From Ardenticatenaceae bacterium (GTDB lineage: Bacteria > Chloroflexota > Anaerolineae > Promineifilales > Promineifilaceae): DNA of 64,000 bases. Shown piece by piece: positions 17,048-25,686 of the stretch. Each line of letters starts with the position of its first letter. Within the stretch, counting starts at the first letter, position 1. The translations under genes and the position numbers were made by a program. The notes beneath the pieces are model-generated. The model saw only the letters and a list, made by a program, of their open reading frames with translations. It had not been told where the DNA came from and made no database searches. The stretch lies in NCBI GenBank assembly GCA_020634495.1, contig JACKBR010000020.1:25892-89891 (forward strand). Direction: 5' to 3'.

Positions 17048-19702
17048 CTAATCCAAAAGATGAAGATCGCGGGCGCGGGCGACGGCCTGGGTGCGGTTGT
17101 TGACGTCTAGCTTGGCGTAGAGCCGCCGGGTGTGGGCTTTGATCGTGTTGAGGGAGAGGATCATCTCGTTGGCGATGTCGCGGTTGGTGCGGCCTGCCGC
17201 CAGATGGCGCAGCACATCCAGCTCGCGCGGGCTGAGGGGCTGGATGGCGGGAGCCGGGGCGCTGTTTTCCGGGTCGCAGTGGGCGAGCAGGGTGCGGGCA
17301 TAGCTTGCCGTGACGGGATTGTTGGCCGCCAGATGCAGCAGGCGGTGCAGCGCCGGGTCGGGCACATCGAGGAAGAGGCGCACGTAGCCGCCGGGTTCGG
17401 CCTGGGTAAGCGTTTGTTGGAAGAGGGGAACGGCCGTATCCAGCGCTCCCATCTTGGCCTGCACGAGCGCTTGCAAAAGGGAGACACGCAGCCCAAAACT
17501 TTTGCTCTGCCGTTCCTCAGCAAATTCACAAAGCACGTCCAGCACCGGCAGCACAGCCGCGTACTCCCGATTGGCCACGTGGAAATTGGCCAAAAGCAGG
17601 TACGTGCCGGGGAGTTCTCGAATCTTTTCGGCATCGGCGTCAATGGCAACGCCCAGGCCGTCGGCCCACTGGCGCACCAGGCGCATGTCGCCCCGCTGCA
17701 AAGCCATCTCAGCCCGGAAGCTGGAAATGGTGGGGGATTGAAGCTGCTGCTCCAGGGCAACAACCAACGAGTCGGCGGCAGGCCAATCGTCCAGGGTGAG
17801 CCAAAGTTGGGCCAGCGCTTCGCGGCTGTAGATGAGCATTTTGTGGTCGCCGCTGCGTTCGGCGCAGGCCAGGGCGTGGCGCAGATGGGTTTCTGCCTCG
17901 CCCAGGCGGTTCCATTCGTAGAGCAGCTTGCCCAGACCCAGGTGCATAAAGCCCACGGCGGCAGAACTGGCTGATTGGGAAACGGCCGTTGCCAGCCCTC
18001 GTTCATAAATGGCAAACGCTTCTTTGAGCTGCGCCTGCCGCTCGTGAGTTTGGCCCCAGTAAAAGGTGGCAAACATCACCGCCCACAGGCCGGGATCGTG
18101 GGTGCTGTTTTGGGCGGCTTCGGCAAAGGCGTCACGGGCGGCGTCTAGCTCGGCCCGCTGCAAATGGGAAAATCCCAAATTGATAGCCACTTCGCTGCGC
18201 AGCATGTGCTGGTCTTCTGGCAATTTGGACAAGGCTTTGGTAGAAAACTTTATGTTAATTTCCGTATCGCCGGTGATCATGGCCAATCGTGCCCGCAGCG
18301 CAGACCATTCGCCCCAAAGCAAGGCGGTGTCTAGCTGGTCGCTGATGGCTTCCAGCAGCCGTTTGGCCTGGCCAAATTCCCCGGTGCGAATGAGCGACCA
18401 GATGTAAAACAGCGTCAGGCGGGGCCGCGCCGTTTGGCGTTCTTCGGGCAGGGCTTCGACCCATTGGCGCAAGGTGATGCCTTCGCCAAACATGAGCACA
18501 TCGCGGGCGACTGCTTCCATGAGGGTTGTGGCCAGATCGTAGTCGGCGGCGGCCAGGGCGTGGTCCACGGCGATGAGCGATTGGCCGTTTTCGTGGTACC
18601 AGCAAGCGGCTTGCTGGTGCAGGTGGGCAATGTGGTCTAGGGATTTTTGCTGTTGGAGACGGCCGTTCAAAAAGTCGCCAAACAAATGGTGGTAACGATA
18701 CCAACGCCGCTCGGCATCCAACGGTACTAAAAATAGGTTGGCCGCTTCAATTTGCTCCAGAAGCTGCTGGCAAGGCTGGCCGGTGAGTTGTTCACACAAA
18801 CTGGCGTTGAACTGGCTGAGAACGGCCGTTTGCAATAAAAATTCCTGAATTTCGGCGGGCTGGCGACTCAGCACCTGATCGGCTAAATAATCCACCAGGT
18901 AGCGCTGGCTGCCAGAAAACGCCTCTGGCAGCGAGACCGATTCTTGCAGGGCCAGGGCGATAAGCTGCAAGCCCGTAACCCAGCCTTCAACTTGTTCGTC
19001 GAGCTGGGCGATTTGGCTGCTGGTGAGCTGCAAGCCCATCGTTTGCTGGAGAAATTGGGCGGCTTCGTCGGGCGTAAAGCGCAGGTCGCGGCTGCCAATC
19101 CAGTTAAGTGCGCCACGCGCCCGCAGCAGGGCCAGCGGCAAGGGCGGCTCGCTGCGGCTGGTGATGATGAGGTGCAGCTGCACGGGCATGTTTTGCAAAA
19201 TGAAGGTAGTGGCTTCATGCACGGCGGGGGTTGTTATTAAATGGTAGTCGTCGAGAACGACAACGGCCGTTTCTTCCCCCAGCGCCAGATCGTTGAGCAG
19301 GGCGGTGAGGATGGCTTCGGTGTCGTTGTAGAGGTAGGTGGACGTGAGCCGAGCCAGGGCCGCTTCGCCAATTTCCTCGCGCACGGTGCCGATGGCGGCA
19401 AACAGGTAGGCCAGAAAGCGGGCTTCATCGTTGTCGTTGGCGTCCAGCGACAGCCAGGCGACGGGCCGGGCCATCTGGGCAATCCACTGGCTGGCCAGGG
19501 TGGTTTTGCCGTAGCCAGCGGGGCCGGTGATGAGGGTGAGCTTGGGTTGGATGCTGCCTTCGGGGGAAACGGCCGTATTCAATTGATCCAGCAGCCGGGG
19601 GCGGAAGACGGGGTTGGTGCGCAGTCTGGGCAGGGTGAGCTTGGTTTGCAGCAACGGCCGTTTGGGTGATTCAACGTCAGTTTTAAGGTTCGCCTGTTCC
19701 AT
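17048..19702 (-). CDS. LuxR-family MalT/LAL-type STAND regulator
   Basis: The 884-residue protein has an N-terminal NTPase with Walker A (ITGPAGYGKTTLASQW near 59) and VVVLDDYHLI as Walker B. A TPR-like helical region (about 400-800) follows, then a C-terminal LuxR helix-turn-helix (LSPRELDVLRHLAAGRTNRDIA...). Such regulators oligomerise on binding ATP and an inducer, then activate transcription. I chose the ATG at 19702 because TATAAT lies exactly six bases upstream, implying a leaderless mRNA; an upstream start at 19741 would lie before that promoter. It is divergent from the thioredoxin-like selenoprotein gene across 53 bases and could regulate it. Confidence 0.9.
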   Translation of the reverse strand: MEQANLKTDVESPKRPLLQTKLTLPRLRTNPVFRPRLLDQLNTAVSPEGSIQPKLTLITGPAGYGKTTLASQWIAQMARPVAWLSLDANDNDEARFLAYLFAAIGTVREEIGEAALARLTSTYLYNDTEAILTALLNDLALGEETAVVVLDDYHLITTPAVHEATTFILQNMPVQLHLIITSRSEPPLPLALLRARGALNWIGSRDLRFTPDEAAQFLQQTMGLQLTSSQIAQLDEQVEGWVTGLQLIALALQESVSLPEAFSGSQRYLVDYLADQVLSRQPAEIQEFLLQTAVLSQFNASLCEQLTGQPCQQLLEQIEAANLFLVPLDAERRWYRYHHLFGDFLNGRLQQQKSLDHIAHLHQQAACWYHENGQSLIAVDHALAAADYDLATTLMEAVARDVLMFGEGITLRQWVEALPEERQTARPRLTLFYIWSLIRTGEFGQAKRLLEAISDQLDTALLWGEWSALRARLAMITGDTEINIKFSTKALSKLPEDQHMLRSEVAINLGFSHLQRAELDAARDAFAEAAQNSTHDPGLWAVMFATFYWGQTHERQAQLKEAFAIYERGLATAVSQSASSAAVGFMHLGLGKLLYEWNRLGEAETHLRHALACAERSGDHKMLIYSREALAQLWLTLDDWPAADSLVVALEQQLQSPTISSFRAEMALQRGDMRLVRQWADGLGVAIDADAEKIRELPGTYLLLANFHVANREYAAVLPVLDVLCEFAEERQSKSFGLRVSLLQALVQAKMGALDTAVPLFQQTLTQAEPGGYVRLFLDVPDPALHRLLHLAANNPVTASYARTLLAHCDPENSAPAPAIQPLSPRELDVLRHLAAGRTNRDIANEMILSLNTIKAHTRRLYAKLDVNNRTQAVARARDLHLLD

Positions 19703-19708
19703 CTGGCT

Positions 19709-19714
19709 ATTATA
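19709..19714 (-). promoter_or_regulatory. Leaderless -10 box (TATAAT) of the LuxR gene
   Basis: A perfect TATAAT on the minus strand ends six bases before the ATG at 19702. That places the transcription start at or next to the A of the start codon. No clear -35 box is seen. Confidence 0.5.
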
Positions 19715-19755
19715 CACTACTGTTATCGATACTGATTCCACGTCTGGAGGTTTGA

Positions 19756-20139
19756 ATGAAACGTTGGTTTTGGGGAACGGCCGTATCCCTTATGGTTCTG
19801 CTATTTGCTACCGTCAGCTGTGGCTCCGGTAGCGAAGAATCAGAGGCGCTGCCAGACATTGCAGGCCCGGCTTTTGTGTTGTTTTACACAGACAATTGAA
19901 GCCCCTGAGAGGAATTTGCGCCCATCGTGAATGGGCTAGAAGCGGAATTTGGGGAAGATGTTGAGTTTGTGCGGCTGAATGCCGCCGAGTCAGAAGTTTT
20001 GCAATTACAGCAAACCTATGGTCTGCGCGGGCATCCGTCGGTGGCTATTTTGGACAGCGCCGGGGAGGTGGCGGCGCTTTACTTTGGCCCAGAAACGGCC
20101 GAAACGTTGCGCAACAAGCTAAATGAGACGATTGAGTAA
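19756..20139 (+). CDS. Thioredoxin-like lipoprotein selenoprotein with Sec-x-x-Sec
   Basis: Read from the ATG at 19756 (GGAGG five bases upstream), this encodes 127 residues with in-frame TGA at codons 48 (19897-19899) and 51 (19906-19908). A signal peptide with lipobox (FATVSC, Cys22) leads into FVLFYTDN-Sec-Ser-Pro-Sec-EEFAPIV. That is precisely where thioredoxins have CxxC, and the cis-Pro loop GHPSV (Pro94) follows at the expected distance. Both redox cysteines therefore appear to be replaced by selenocysteine. A perfect 17-nt hairpin starts 11 nt after the second TGA. A membrane-anchored thiol/diselenide oxidoreductase is inferred. A pseudogene would need two stops exactly at both catalytic positions with the rest intact. 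Annotated alone, the gene would be cut to a 70-residue fragment from 19927. Confidence 0.85.
19920..19936 (+). promoter_or_regulatory. Predicted bacterial SECIS hairpin
   Basis: A six-base-pair stem GCCCAT/ATGGGC with five-base loop CGTGA (GU at loop positions 2-3) begins 11 nt after the second TGA and 20 nt after the first. The minimal E. coli fdhF element is likewise a 17-nt hairpin 11 nt downstream of UGA with a GU-containing loop. One hairpin may serve both UGA codons. The loop base composition is not identical to fdhF. Confidence 0.7.
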
Positions 20140-20142
20140 CGT

Positions 20143-21099
20143 TTAGGGGATTTGCTCGATGGTGACGGTTGCCAACAAACCCGCGTGATCAGACAGCCAG
20201 AGACGGCCGTTTGCCACGGCAAAAGGTTCCGCAAATACCTGCTCAATTGCTAAGATGTTGAGCAGTTGCCTTGTGCCAGGCACCATGAATACATAATCGA
20301 CCCGCACTTGTAGCTCACTGGCTGGCGAATTAGACAGATCGGTTACGCAGCAGCTTGCGCCCGGATCGTTTGGATTTAAGAGGTGAAAGCTGTCTTGCCA
20401 AACATTCGTCAGGTGCAAAATTTGGGGGGAATCTGCCACAGCATTGAAGTCGCCAGCGACCAAGGCTGCATCCTGCGCCTCCTTCTGCACAAAAGAAAGC
20501 AGCGATTCCGCTTGCGATGCGTTAATGGACGCTTTGCCATTGGTAAGATGTGTGACGAAAAGGTCAATATTGCCTTGGGGTGTCTCTGCCGTGGCGTGCA
20601 GCGCCATTCGATTTTCAAAAAATCCAGCGACCGGCCGTAGCTCTGTAAAGCTTAAGTTCTTGAGCGGGTATTGGCTCAAAATAGCCAGCCCTTCCTCGAA
20701 CCCAATTAACTTGCGGTTCCCATTGGCGCGTAAATAGACGTAATTAAATCCATGCTGCTCAGCCAATTGCTGGGCAATCTGGCCGTGTTCATTTGTCCAG
20801 GGAACCTCTTGCAGCAGGACAATGTCTATGCCTAAACGGCCGATTTCTGCACTAAGCAAGGACGTCCGTTCTTCCAGGTGGGTAAAATTTGGAAAGCCAT
20901 GCAGCATGTTTAGGGAGAGTATGTGTATTGGATCAACTTCGTCAGAATGGTCAACTTTTTTGGCACATGTATCAGGACAGGCAATGAGTTCTGTTCCTGG
21001 CCGGCTCACGTTCAACAGCCATACAATTGAGGCCGGAATCAAAATGAGAAGCAACCAGCTTACCTTGAGGCGTTTCACCCCTTTTCGTTTTAGTGACAT
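20143..21099 (-). CDS. Endonuclease/exonuclease/phosphatase-family membrane-anchored protein
   Basis: The 318-residue protein has an N-terminal hydrophobic anchor (VSWLLLILIPASIVWLL) and then the EEP fold. Landmarks are ILSLNMLHG (catalytic Asn), LLQEVPW (metal Glu), VAGDFNA and LSDHAGLLA (SDH motif). EEP enzymes hydrolyse phosphodiesters in nucleic acids, lipids or inositides. I take the ATG at 21099; upstream in-frame starts at 21120 and 21165 are possible. The gene converges on the thioredoxin-like gene, with stops three bases apart. The substrate is unknown. Confidence 0.85.
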   Translation of the reverse strand: MSLKRKGVKRLKVSWLLLILIPASIVWLLNVSRPGTELIACPDTCAKKVDHSDEVDPIHILSLNMLHGFPNFTHLEERTSLLSAEIGRLGIDIVLLQEVPWTNEHGQIAQQLAEQHGFNYVYLRANGNRKLIGFEEGLAILSQYPLKNLSFTELRPVAGFFENRMALHATAETPQGNIDLFVTHLTNGKASINASQAESLLSFVQKEAQDAALVAGDFNAVADSPQILHLTNVWQDSFHLLNPNDPGASCCVTDLSNSPASELQVRVDYVFMVPGTRQLLNILAIEQVFAEPFAVANGRLWLSDHAGLLATVTIEQIP

Positions 21100-21180
21100 G
21101 GCTCCAATGTACTGCGACATGGCAGAAAAGGCGATTTTATAAACGTTTTCTTCATATTGTTCCATGCTACAATGACACAA

Positions 21181-22614
21181 ATGAAACGCCCATCTTCGCC
21201 ACGTAGTCAAGGTCGTTCTGAACGGCGTGCCTTCTTGCAGGCTTTGTTCACCCCGCCAACTTTTGCCGATCCACAGAAAAATGTTTTAGCGCAAACGCTC
21301 CACTATTTGTTGATGCTGGCTGTGGTGCTTTCTGGCGGTTATGGCGTTTTGACCTGGTTTATTGCCACAGAACCATCAGGCTCCATTTTGAGTGGCAGCA
21401 TGATGGCAATTTCTTTGGCGCTCTTTTGGCAACTGCGCCAAAGGAGAATCCGGCTGGTTAGCAGCGTATTGGTTGCCTCCGGGTATTTAGCAATTATGAC
21501 GTCGCTGTTCATGAATGGGGGCATTCGGGATGAGGCGGCGTTGGTATTAATTGCGCTCCTTTCGATTGCGGGTTTTTTGTTGGGGATGCAGGTTGTTATT
21601 CCGCTGGGGATTATAACGGCCGTTGTCCTCATCATTAACTTTTTTGCAGAGCGGCTTGAACTTATCCCAGAAGTGGAACATTTATCGCCAGTGGCGGTGG
21701 ATGAACTCATGCTGGCGCTCATCGCGGTTTTTGTGACAACCATCATTCTTTACCAAATTACCAGGCTGATGAACCGCAACACGGATCAGATTGAAGCGCA
21801 GGCTAAATTCTTGAGTGAGCGGAATATTCAGTTAAAGGAGACGCAGACGGCTTTGATTATTGCCAAAGAACAGGCGGAAGAAGCGTCTCGCTCGCGCACC
21901 GTCTTTTTCTCGCGCATGAGCCACGATTTGCGCACGCCTTTGAGCGGTCTGCTGGGGATGGTGAACCATTTGTTGAGTGATGGGACACGGCTAGAACCGG
22001 ATGAGCAGCAGGAATTTCTTCAGGGGATTCAGCGTAGCGGGGCGCATTTGCTCAACCTGATCAACGATTTGCTAGATATTGCCCGCCTTGAGGCGCAGCA
22101 GTTACCGCTGCACATCCATCCAATGTCTCTTTTTATGGGCCTTGCTGAGGTGGCCATGATGCTGCGCCATACGGCCGAAAGCAAAGGATTGGCGTTGCTT
22201 TTACAAATTGATGAAAACATTCCAGAGACTGTTTATGCGGATGAACAGCGGCTCCAGCAAATTTTTATTAACCTGGTAGGAAATGGAATCAAGTTTACCG
22301 ACAGTGGCCAGGTGTCGCTGATTGTGACGGCCGTTTCCCAAGAAAGTGGGGGTGAAGGTGTGGATGAAACGGCCGTTTCCACCATCCAGTTTGAGGTCAT
22401 CGATACCGGCCGGGGCATTGCCCCTCAGGAGCTAGAAAAGATTTTTGATCCCTTTGTGCAGGGCGTACAAGACCATTTAGATATGCCCGGCACTGGATTG
22501 GGTCTGGCAATTTGCCGCCAGTTGGTGGAAGTGATGGGCGGCAAGCTTCAAGTTGAAAGTGCTTTAGGCCAGGGCAGTCGTTTTTGGTTTACCCTCAAGC
22601 TGGCAGCGGCCTAG
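21181..22614 (+). CDS. Membrane sensor histidine kinase
   Basis: About 477 residues. Five to six transmembrane segments in the first 190 residues lead through a coiled coil to the H-box FFSRMSHDLRTPLSG (phosphoacceptor His near 248). The HATPase domain has the N-box (NLVGNGIKF) and G-boxes (DTGRGIAP; GTGLGLAICRQ). There is no receiver domain. The ATG at 21181 lies seven bases after TACAAT, suggesting a leaderless start; 21172 is an alternative. No response regulator gene is adjacent, so it is an orphan kinase. Confidence 0.9.
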   Translation: MKRPSSPRSQGRSERRAFLQALFTPPTFADPQKNVLAQTLHYLLMLAVVLSGGYGVLTWFIATEPSGSILSGSMMAISLALFWQLRQRRIRLVSSVLVASGYLAIMTSLFMNGGIRDEAALVLIALLSIAGFLLGMQVVIPLGIITAVVLIINFFAERLELIPEVEHLSPVAVDELMLALIAVFVTTIILYQITRLMNRNTDQIEAQAKFLSERNIQLKETQTALIIAKEQAEEASRSRTVFFSRMSHDLRTPLSGLLGMVNHLLSDGTRLEPDEQQEFLQGIQRSGAHLLNLINDLLDIARLEAQQLPLHIHPMSLFMGLAEVAMMLRHTAESKGLALLLQIDENIPETVYADEQRLQQIFINLVGNGIKFTDSGQVSLIVTAVSQESGGEGVDETAVSTIQFEVIDTGRGIAPQELEKIFDPFVQGVQDHLDMPGTGLGLAICRQLVEVMGGKLQVESALGQGSRFWFTLKLAAA

Positions 22615-22637
22615 ATGGGGAAGAAAGCGCCAACGTC

Positions 22638-23012
22638 TTACTTTTTCAACTTAGGCAGATGTTTAGAGGCAGCAACGACCAGATCATGCAGAGCTGGGTT
22701 TTGTAGCTGTTCTGGATGGCTAATTTTGATGTGGCGGAGGTTTTTGCCGCTGCCTTCCAGCAGCTTTTCCGGGTCGGGCAGGTCGCTGCCGTAATAAAAG
22801 CCAAGGTTGAGGCGTGCTTTGAACAAGGCAATGTAGCAAAACTGTTCCGACATTTTCTTGGGGCCAACACCGTAACCGGCGATGTTTTGGTTGAGCCAGA
22901 CCACTTCTACCACGTTGGGCATCACGTTTTGAATCACCGTTTTGGCCTGCCTTGCCAGGGCAGCTACTTCCGGGCTGGCGCTGGTTAGCATTTCTTCAAA
23001 ATCATTGCTCAT
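22638..23012 (-). CDS. DUF1801 (YdhG-like) protein
   Basis: The 124-residue protein matches the DUF1801 pattern: a short helix, a central PNVVEVVWLNQNIAGYG strand region, then CYIALFKARLNLGFYYGSDL and a closing KHLPKLKK. GGAGGT precedes the start at a good distance. The fold is known, but its biochemical role is not established. It is monocistronic by spacing. Confidence 0.75.
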   Translation of the reverse strand: MSNDFEEMLTSASPEVAALARQAKTVIQNVMPNVVEVVWLNQNIAGYGVGPKKMSEQFCYIALFKARLNLGFYYGSDLPDPEKLLEGSGKNLRHIKISHPEQLQNPALHDLVVAASKHLPKLKK

Positions 23013-23173
23013 TATTTACCTCCTTCGAAAATAATTTAACCGCGGAGAACGCAGAGAAAAATTTGGTAAATCTGCGCAATCTGCTGATTTTCATTCATGG
23101 TGGTCAACGACAGTCGGTGTCGTCTCCTAAAAAAAGCGGAGCGCAGAGTTTCACAAAGAAATTTGCGAATTAT

Positions 23174-23659
23174 TTAGCTGAGGTCAAACGGCCGTTCTGC
23201 AAAGTAGTCGCGTAGGTCGGCAGGCCACAGCTGGCGCATATGCTCGGCGCGGGCAATGACCGGGGCAAGCCAATGGCGCTGCGGCAAAAAGTCACGCGCT
23301 TCGGCGGCGGTGAACCAGTGATGGGCGTCGTGTTCGGCGCTGAGCTGCACGACGCTGGCGCTGGGAATGGTGCAGGCGTAAGCGACGCCCAAAAGTTCCG
23401 TTTCCGGGCTGGCCGGGCCGCGATAAAAGTGGGTGGTTCCCAAAATGAATTCAATTTGGGGCCGCACGCCAATTTCCTCGGTTACCTCGCGGTAGAGGGC
23501 TGCTTCAAACCCCTCGCCCTGGTCTACCCGCCCGGTTACACATTCCCAGGTTCCGGCTCCCACATCTTTGCTGCTGGCCCGCTGGAGGATGAGGTAACGG
23601 CCGTTTTCCAATTCGCGTACCAGGGCCATGATGCCACCTAAAAATCTTCCGACACTCAT
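23174..23659 (-). CDS. NUDIX hydrolase
   Basis: The 161-residue protein has a NUDIX box (GRVDQGEGFEAALYREVTEEIG) that binds Mg and cleaves nucleoside diphosphates linked to a moiety X. The start at 23659 overlaps the stop of the upstream methyltransferase in an ATGA arrangement, so the two are translationally coupled. The pattern HFYRGPASPETELLGVAYAC resembles dihydroneopterin triphosphate or dATP pyrophosphohydrolases, but the substrate is uncertain. Confidence 0.88.
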   Translation of the reverse strand: MSVGRFLGGIMALVRELENGRYLILQRASSKDVGAGTWECVTGRVDQGEGFEAALYREVTEEIGVRPQIEFILGTTHFYRGPASPETELLGVAYACTIPSASVVQLSAEHDAHHWFTAAEARDFLPQRHWLAPVIARAEHMRQLWPADLRDYFAERPFDLS

Positions 23660-24390
23660 GGTTTTACCCCGCTGTAAAGCACATGCCCCGCCAAAGCCCA
23701 ATGCAGGTCAACGGCCGTAAACCCGGCCTGCTCTAACCATTTAAGCTGATCCAGCAAGCTGCTCGGCTTGTCTATGGCTTCCGTTGGGTCTTCTGGGTAG
23801 CGGTAGAGGTTCCATTTTAGCCGTTCAAAATGGGCCAGGGCGTTGTCGTTGCCATCAAGCTGCTGGCTGCGCTGGCGCACGGCTTCGTCCCACGCCTGGG
23901 CGGCAACGGCCGTTCCCAAGGCACGGGTTGGCGCTACCAGATCAGCAATTACCACCACGCCGCCAGGCAGCAGCATCTGGGCCAAATCCAGGAACAGCCG
24001 CAGCTTGTCTGGCCCATCCAGGTGGTGAATGGTTAACGAACTGACAACGGCGTGAAAGGTTGGTTTGGCGGTGCGCCATTCCCCTTCGGCCAAATCGAAC
24101 TGGCGCGGCACGAAGCGGTTTCCGTAATGGGCCAGTCGGGCCTGGGCTTGTTCCAGCATGGCTGGCGAAAGATCATAGCCATGCAGCGTAATGCCAGGGA
24201 AGCGTCGCAGCAAGGTCTCGGCCAGCAGTCCCTCGCCGCAGCTCAGTTCCAGAATCTGGGCGGGCTGGTCGGCCAAAGGAATAAGGTCGGCAATGGTTTG
24301 CATTTGATATTCACGCTGGGGCACAAAGTAACGGCCGTAATCAATAAAATCTTGCGAATCATTTTCTTGCCATGAAGCTGCTTGTGTCAT
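23656..24390 (-). CDS. Class I SAM-dependent methyltransferase
   Basis: The 244-residue protein carries the SAM loop ILELSCGEGLLAETLL, the acidic end of beta-2 (GYDLSPAML), and AVVSSLTIHHLDGPDK as post-IV region. AGGAG stands upstream of the ATG at 24390. The stop overlaps the NUDIX start by four bases. It resembles small-molecule methyltransferases such as the UbiE/methyltransf_25 group. The substrate is not evident. Confidence 0.85.
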   Translation of the reverse strand: MTQAASWQENDSQDFIDYGRYFVPQREYQMQTIADLIPLADQPAQILELSCGEGLLAETLLRRFPGITLHGYDLSPAMLEQAQARLAHYGNRFVPRQFDLAEGEWRTAKPTFHAVVSSLTIHHLDGPDKLRLFLDLAQMLLPGGVVVIADLVAPTRALGTAVAAQAWDEAVRQRSQQLDGNDNALAHFERLKWNLYRYPEDPTEAIDKPSSLLDQLKWLEQAGFTAVDLHWALAGHVLYSGVKP

Positions 24391-24413
24391 AGTTTCTCCT
24401 GAAAATTGGTGGC

Positions 24414-25583
24414 TCAACTCATCAATCGCGCCGCTTTTGCTTCTAGATGCAGCCGCGCTTGCCAAATGAGCAGGGCAAAGATCACCACAGCCACCAGCAG
24501 CGTTGCCAGAATAATCAGCATGGTCACTACCGGGCCAATCGTCTCAAAAAGCTGGCCAATTAGCCAGGGAATGGTCATGCCGCCCAGGCCAGCTCCCACA
24601 AAAAAGTAGCTGGTAATCTGGCCGCTGAGCGACAGGGTATGTTCTGCCAGGGCAATGGTGGTGGGAAAGATGACCGACATGGAAAGCCCCAGGCCAATTG
24701 TGCCCAGCCACAGGGCAGCAACGCTGTTTTGCCCTAGCAGCAGAATTGCCAGGCTGAGCAGGCAGCCTGCCAGTGCGCCGCCCAGCAGGGTTTTGGGGTG
24801 CAGTTTGGCGGCAATGGGAATGGAAAGCAGTCTCCCCAGGGTGAGCGCACCCCAAAAGAAGGATGTGAGGTAAGCGGCAACGGTGGCATTGCTCAAGCCA
24901 AGCGTGGTGGCGTAGGTAAAAATCCAGCCGCCATAGGCCACCTCTGCCCCCACGTACAGGAAGAGGAAGGCGGCTACCAGGAAGACAAGCCGCAGATTCG
25001 CTTTTTTGTGGCCAACGGCCGTATCTCGCTGGCGAATAGGCAGGCTGGGGAATCCGATAAAAAAGAAGGCCGCGGGCAGCACAATCAGCGCCAATACCCA
25101 ATAAGCTAACTGAATGCCGCCACTAGCCAGCATGGTTTGGGCAATAATGATGGGCGCTAAAAAGGCACCCAGCCCAAAAAAGAAGTGCAGGCTGTTCATG
25201 TACGGCCCCACTTTTTCACCAAAGCGCCAGACCAGCAGCGTGTTGCTGCCAACATCCACGCCAGACTCTACCATGCCCGCTAAAAACATTAGAATGGTCA
25301 GCAGCCAGAGCTGGGAAATAAAGGGAACCAGGCTCAGCGACAAGGCCATGAGCAGCAGCAGCCCCATGATCAGCGGATGACCTGGAACGCGATCGTACAG
25401 CTGCCCGGCCAGCAGCGCCCCACCCAAAAAGCCAAGCGAGCGGGTGGCAAACAAAAAGCTGATGCCGCTGAGTTGGGTGCCGGTTTGTTCGGCCAGCCCC
25501 GGCAGGGTTGGCCCCAGGGCTGATGAAGTCATGCCCAGGGCAATAAACGCTAAAAAGTAAGCAACGATTTTTTTATTGTTCAT
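24414..25583 (-). CDS. Major facilitator superfamily transporter
   Basis: The 389-residue protein has about twelve hydrophobic segments. The first loop reads GALLAGQLYDRVPGHP, the MFS motif A region. The fold of fucose/sugar permease-type MFS fits (GVDVGSNTLLVWRFGEKVGPYMNSLHFFFGLGAFLAP). The start is at 25583; the preceding 21 in-frame residues look non-coding. A weak promoter region with CAC AAAGGG-type repeats lies upstream. The substrate is unknown. Confidence 0.85.
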   Translation of the reverse strand: MNNKKIVAYFLAFIALGMTSSALGPTLPGLAEQTGTQLSGISFLFATRSLGFLGGALLAGQLYDRVPGHPLIMGLLLLMALSLSLVPFISQLWLLTILMFLAGMVESGVDVGSNTLLVWRFGEKVGPYMNSLHFFFGLGAFLAPIIIAQTMLASGGIQLAYWVLALIVLPAAFFFIGFPSLPIRQRDTAVGHKKANLRLVFLVAAFLFLYVGAEVAYGGWIFTYATTLGLSNATVAAYLTSFFWGALTLGRLLSIPIAAKLHPKTLLGGALAGCLLSLAILLLGQNSVAALWLGTIGLGLSMSVIFPTTIALAEHTLSLSGQITSYFFVGAGLGGMTIPWLIGQLFETIGPVVTMLIILATLLVAVVIFALLIWQARLHLEAKAARLMS

Positions 25584-25686
25584 GGTTGATATTTGTTGCA
25601 GCCACAAAGGGCACAAAGAATAAAGAGCGGTTGAACCGAACCTCAATAATCAGGGTGAACCCGGTGGCTAATCCTCAGACAGGTTT

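Noticed and set aside
19756..20139. Pseudogene with two stop mutations
   Set aside because: Both TGA codons fall exactly on the CxxC positions, all else is intact, and a SECIS-like hairpin follows. Two random stops at those sites alone are improbable.
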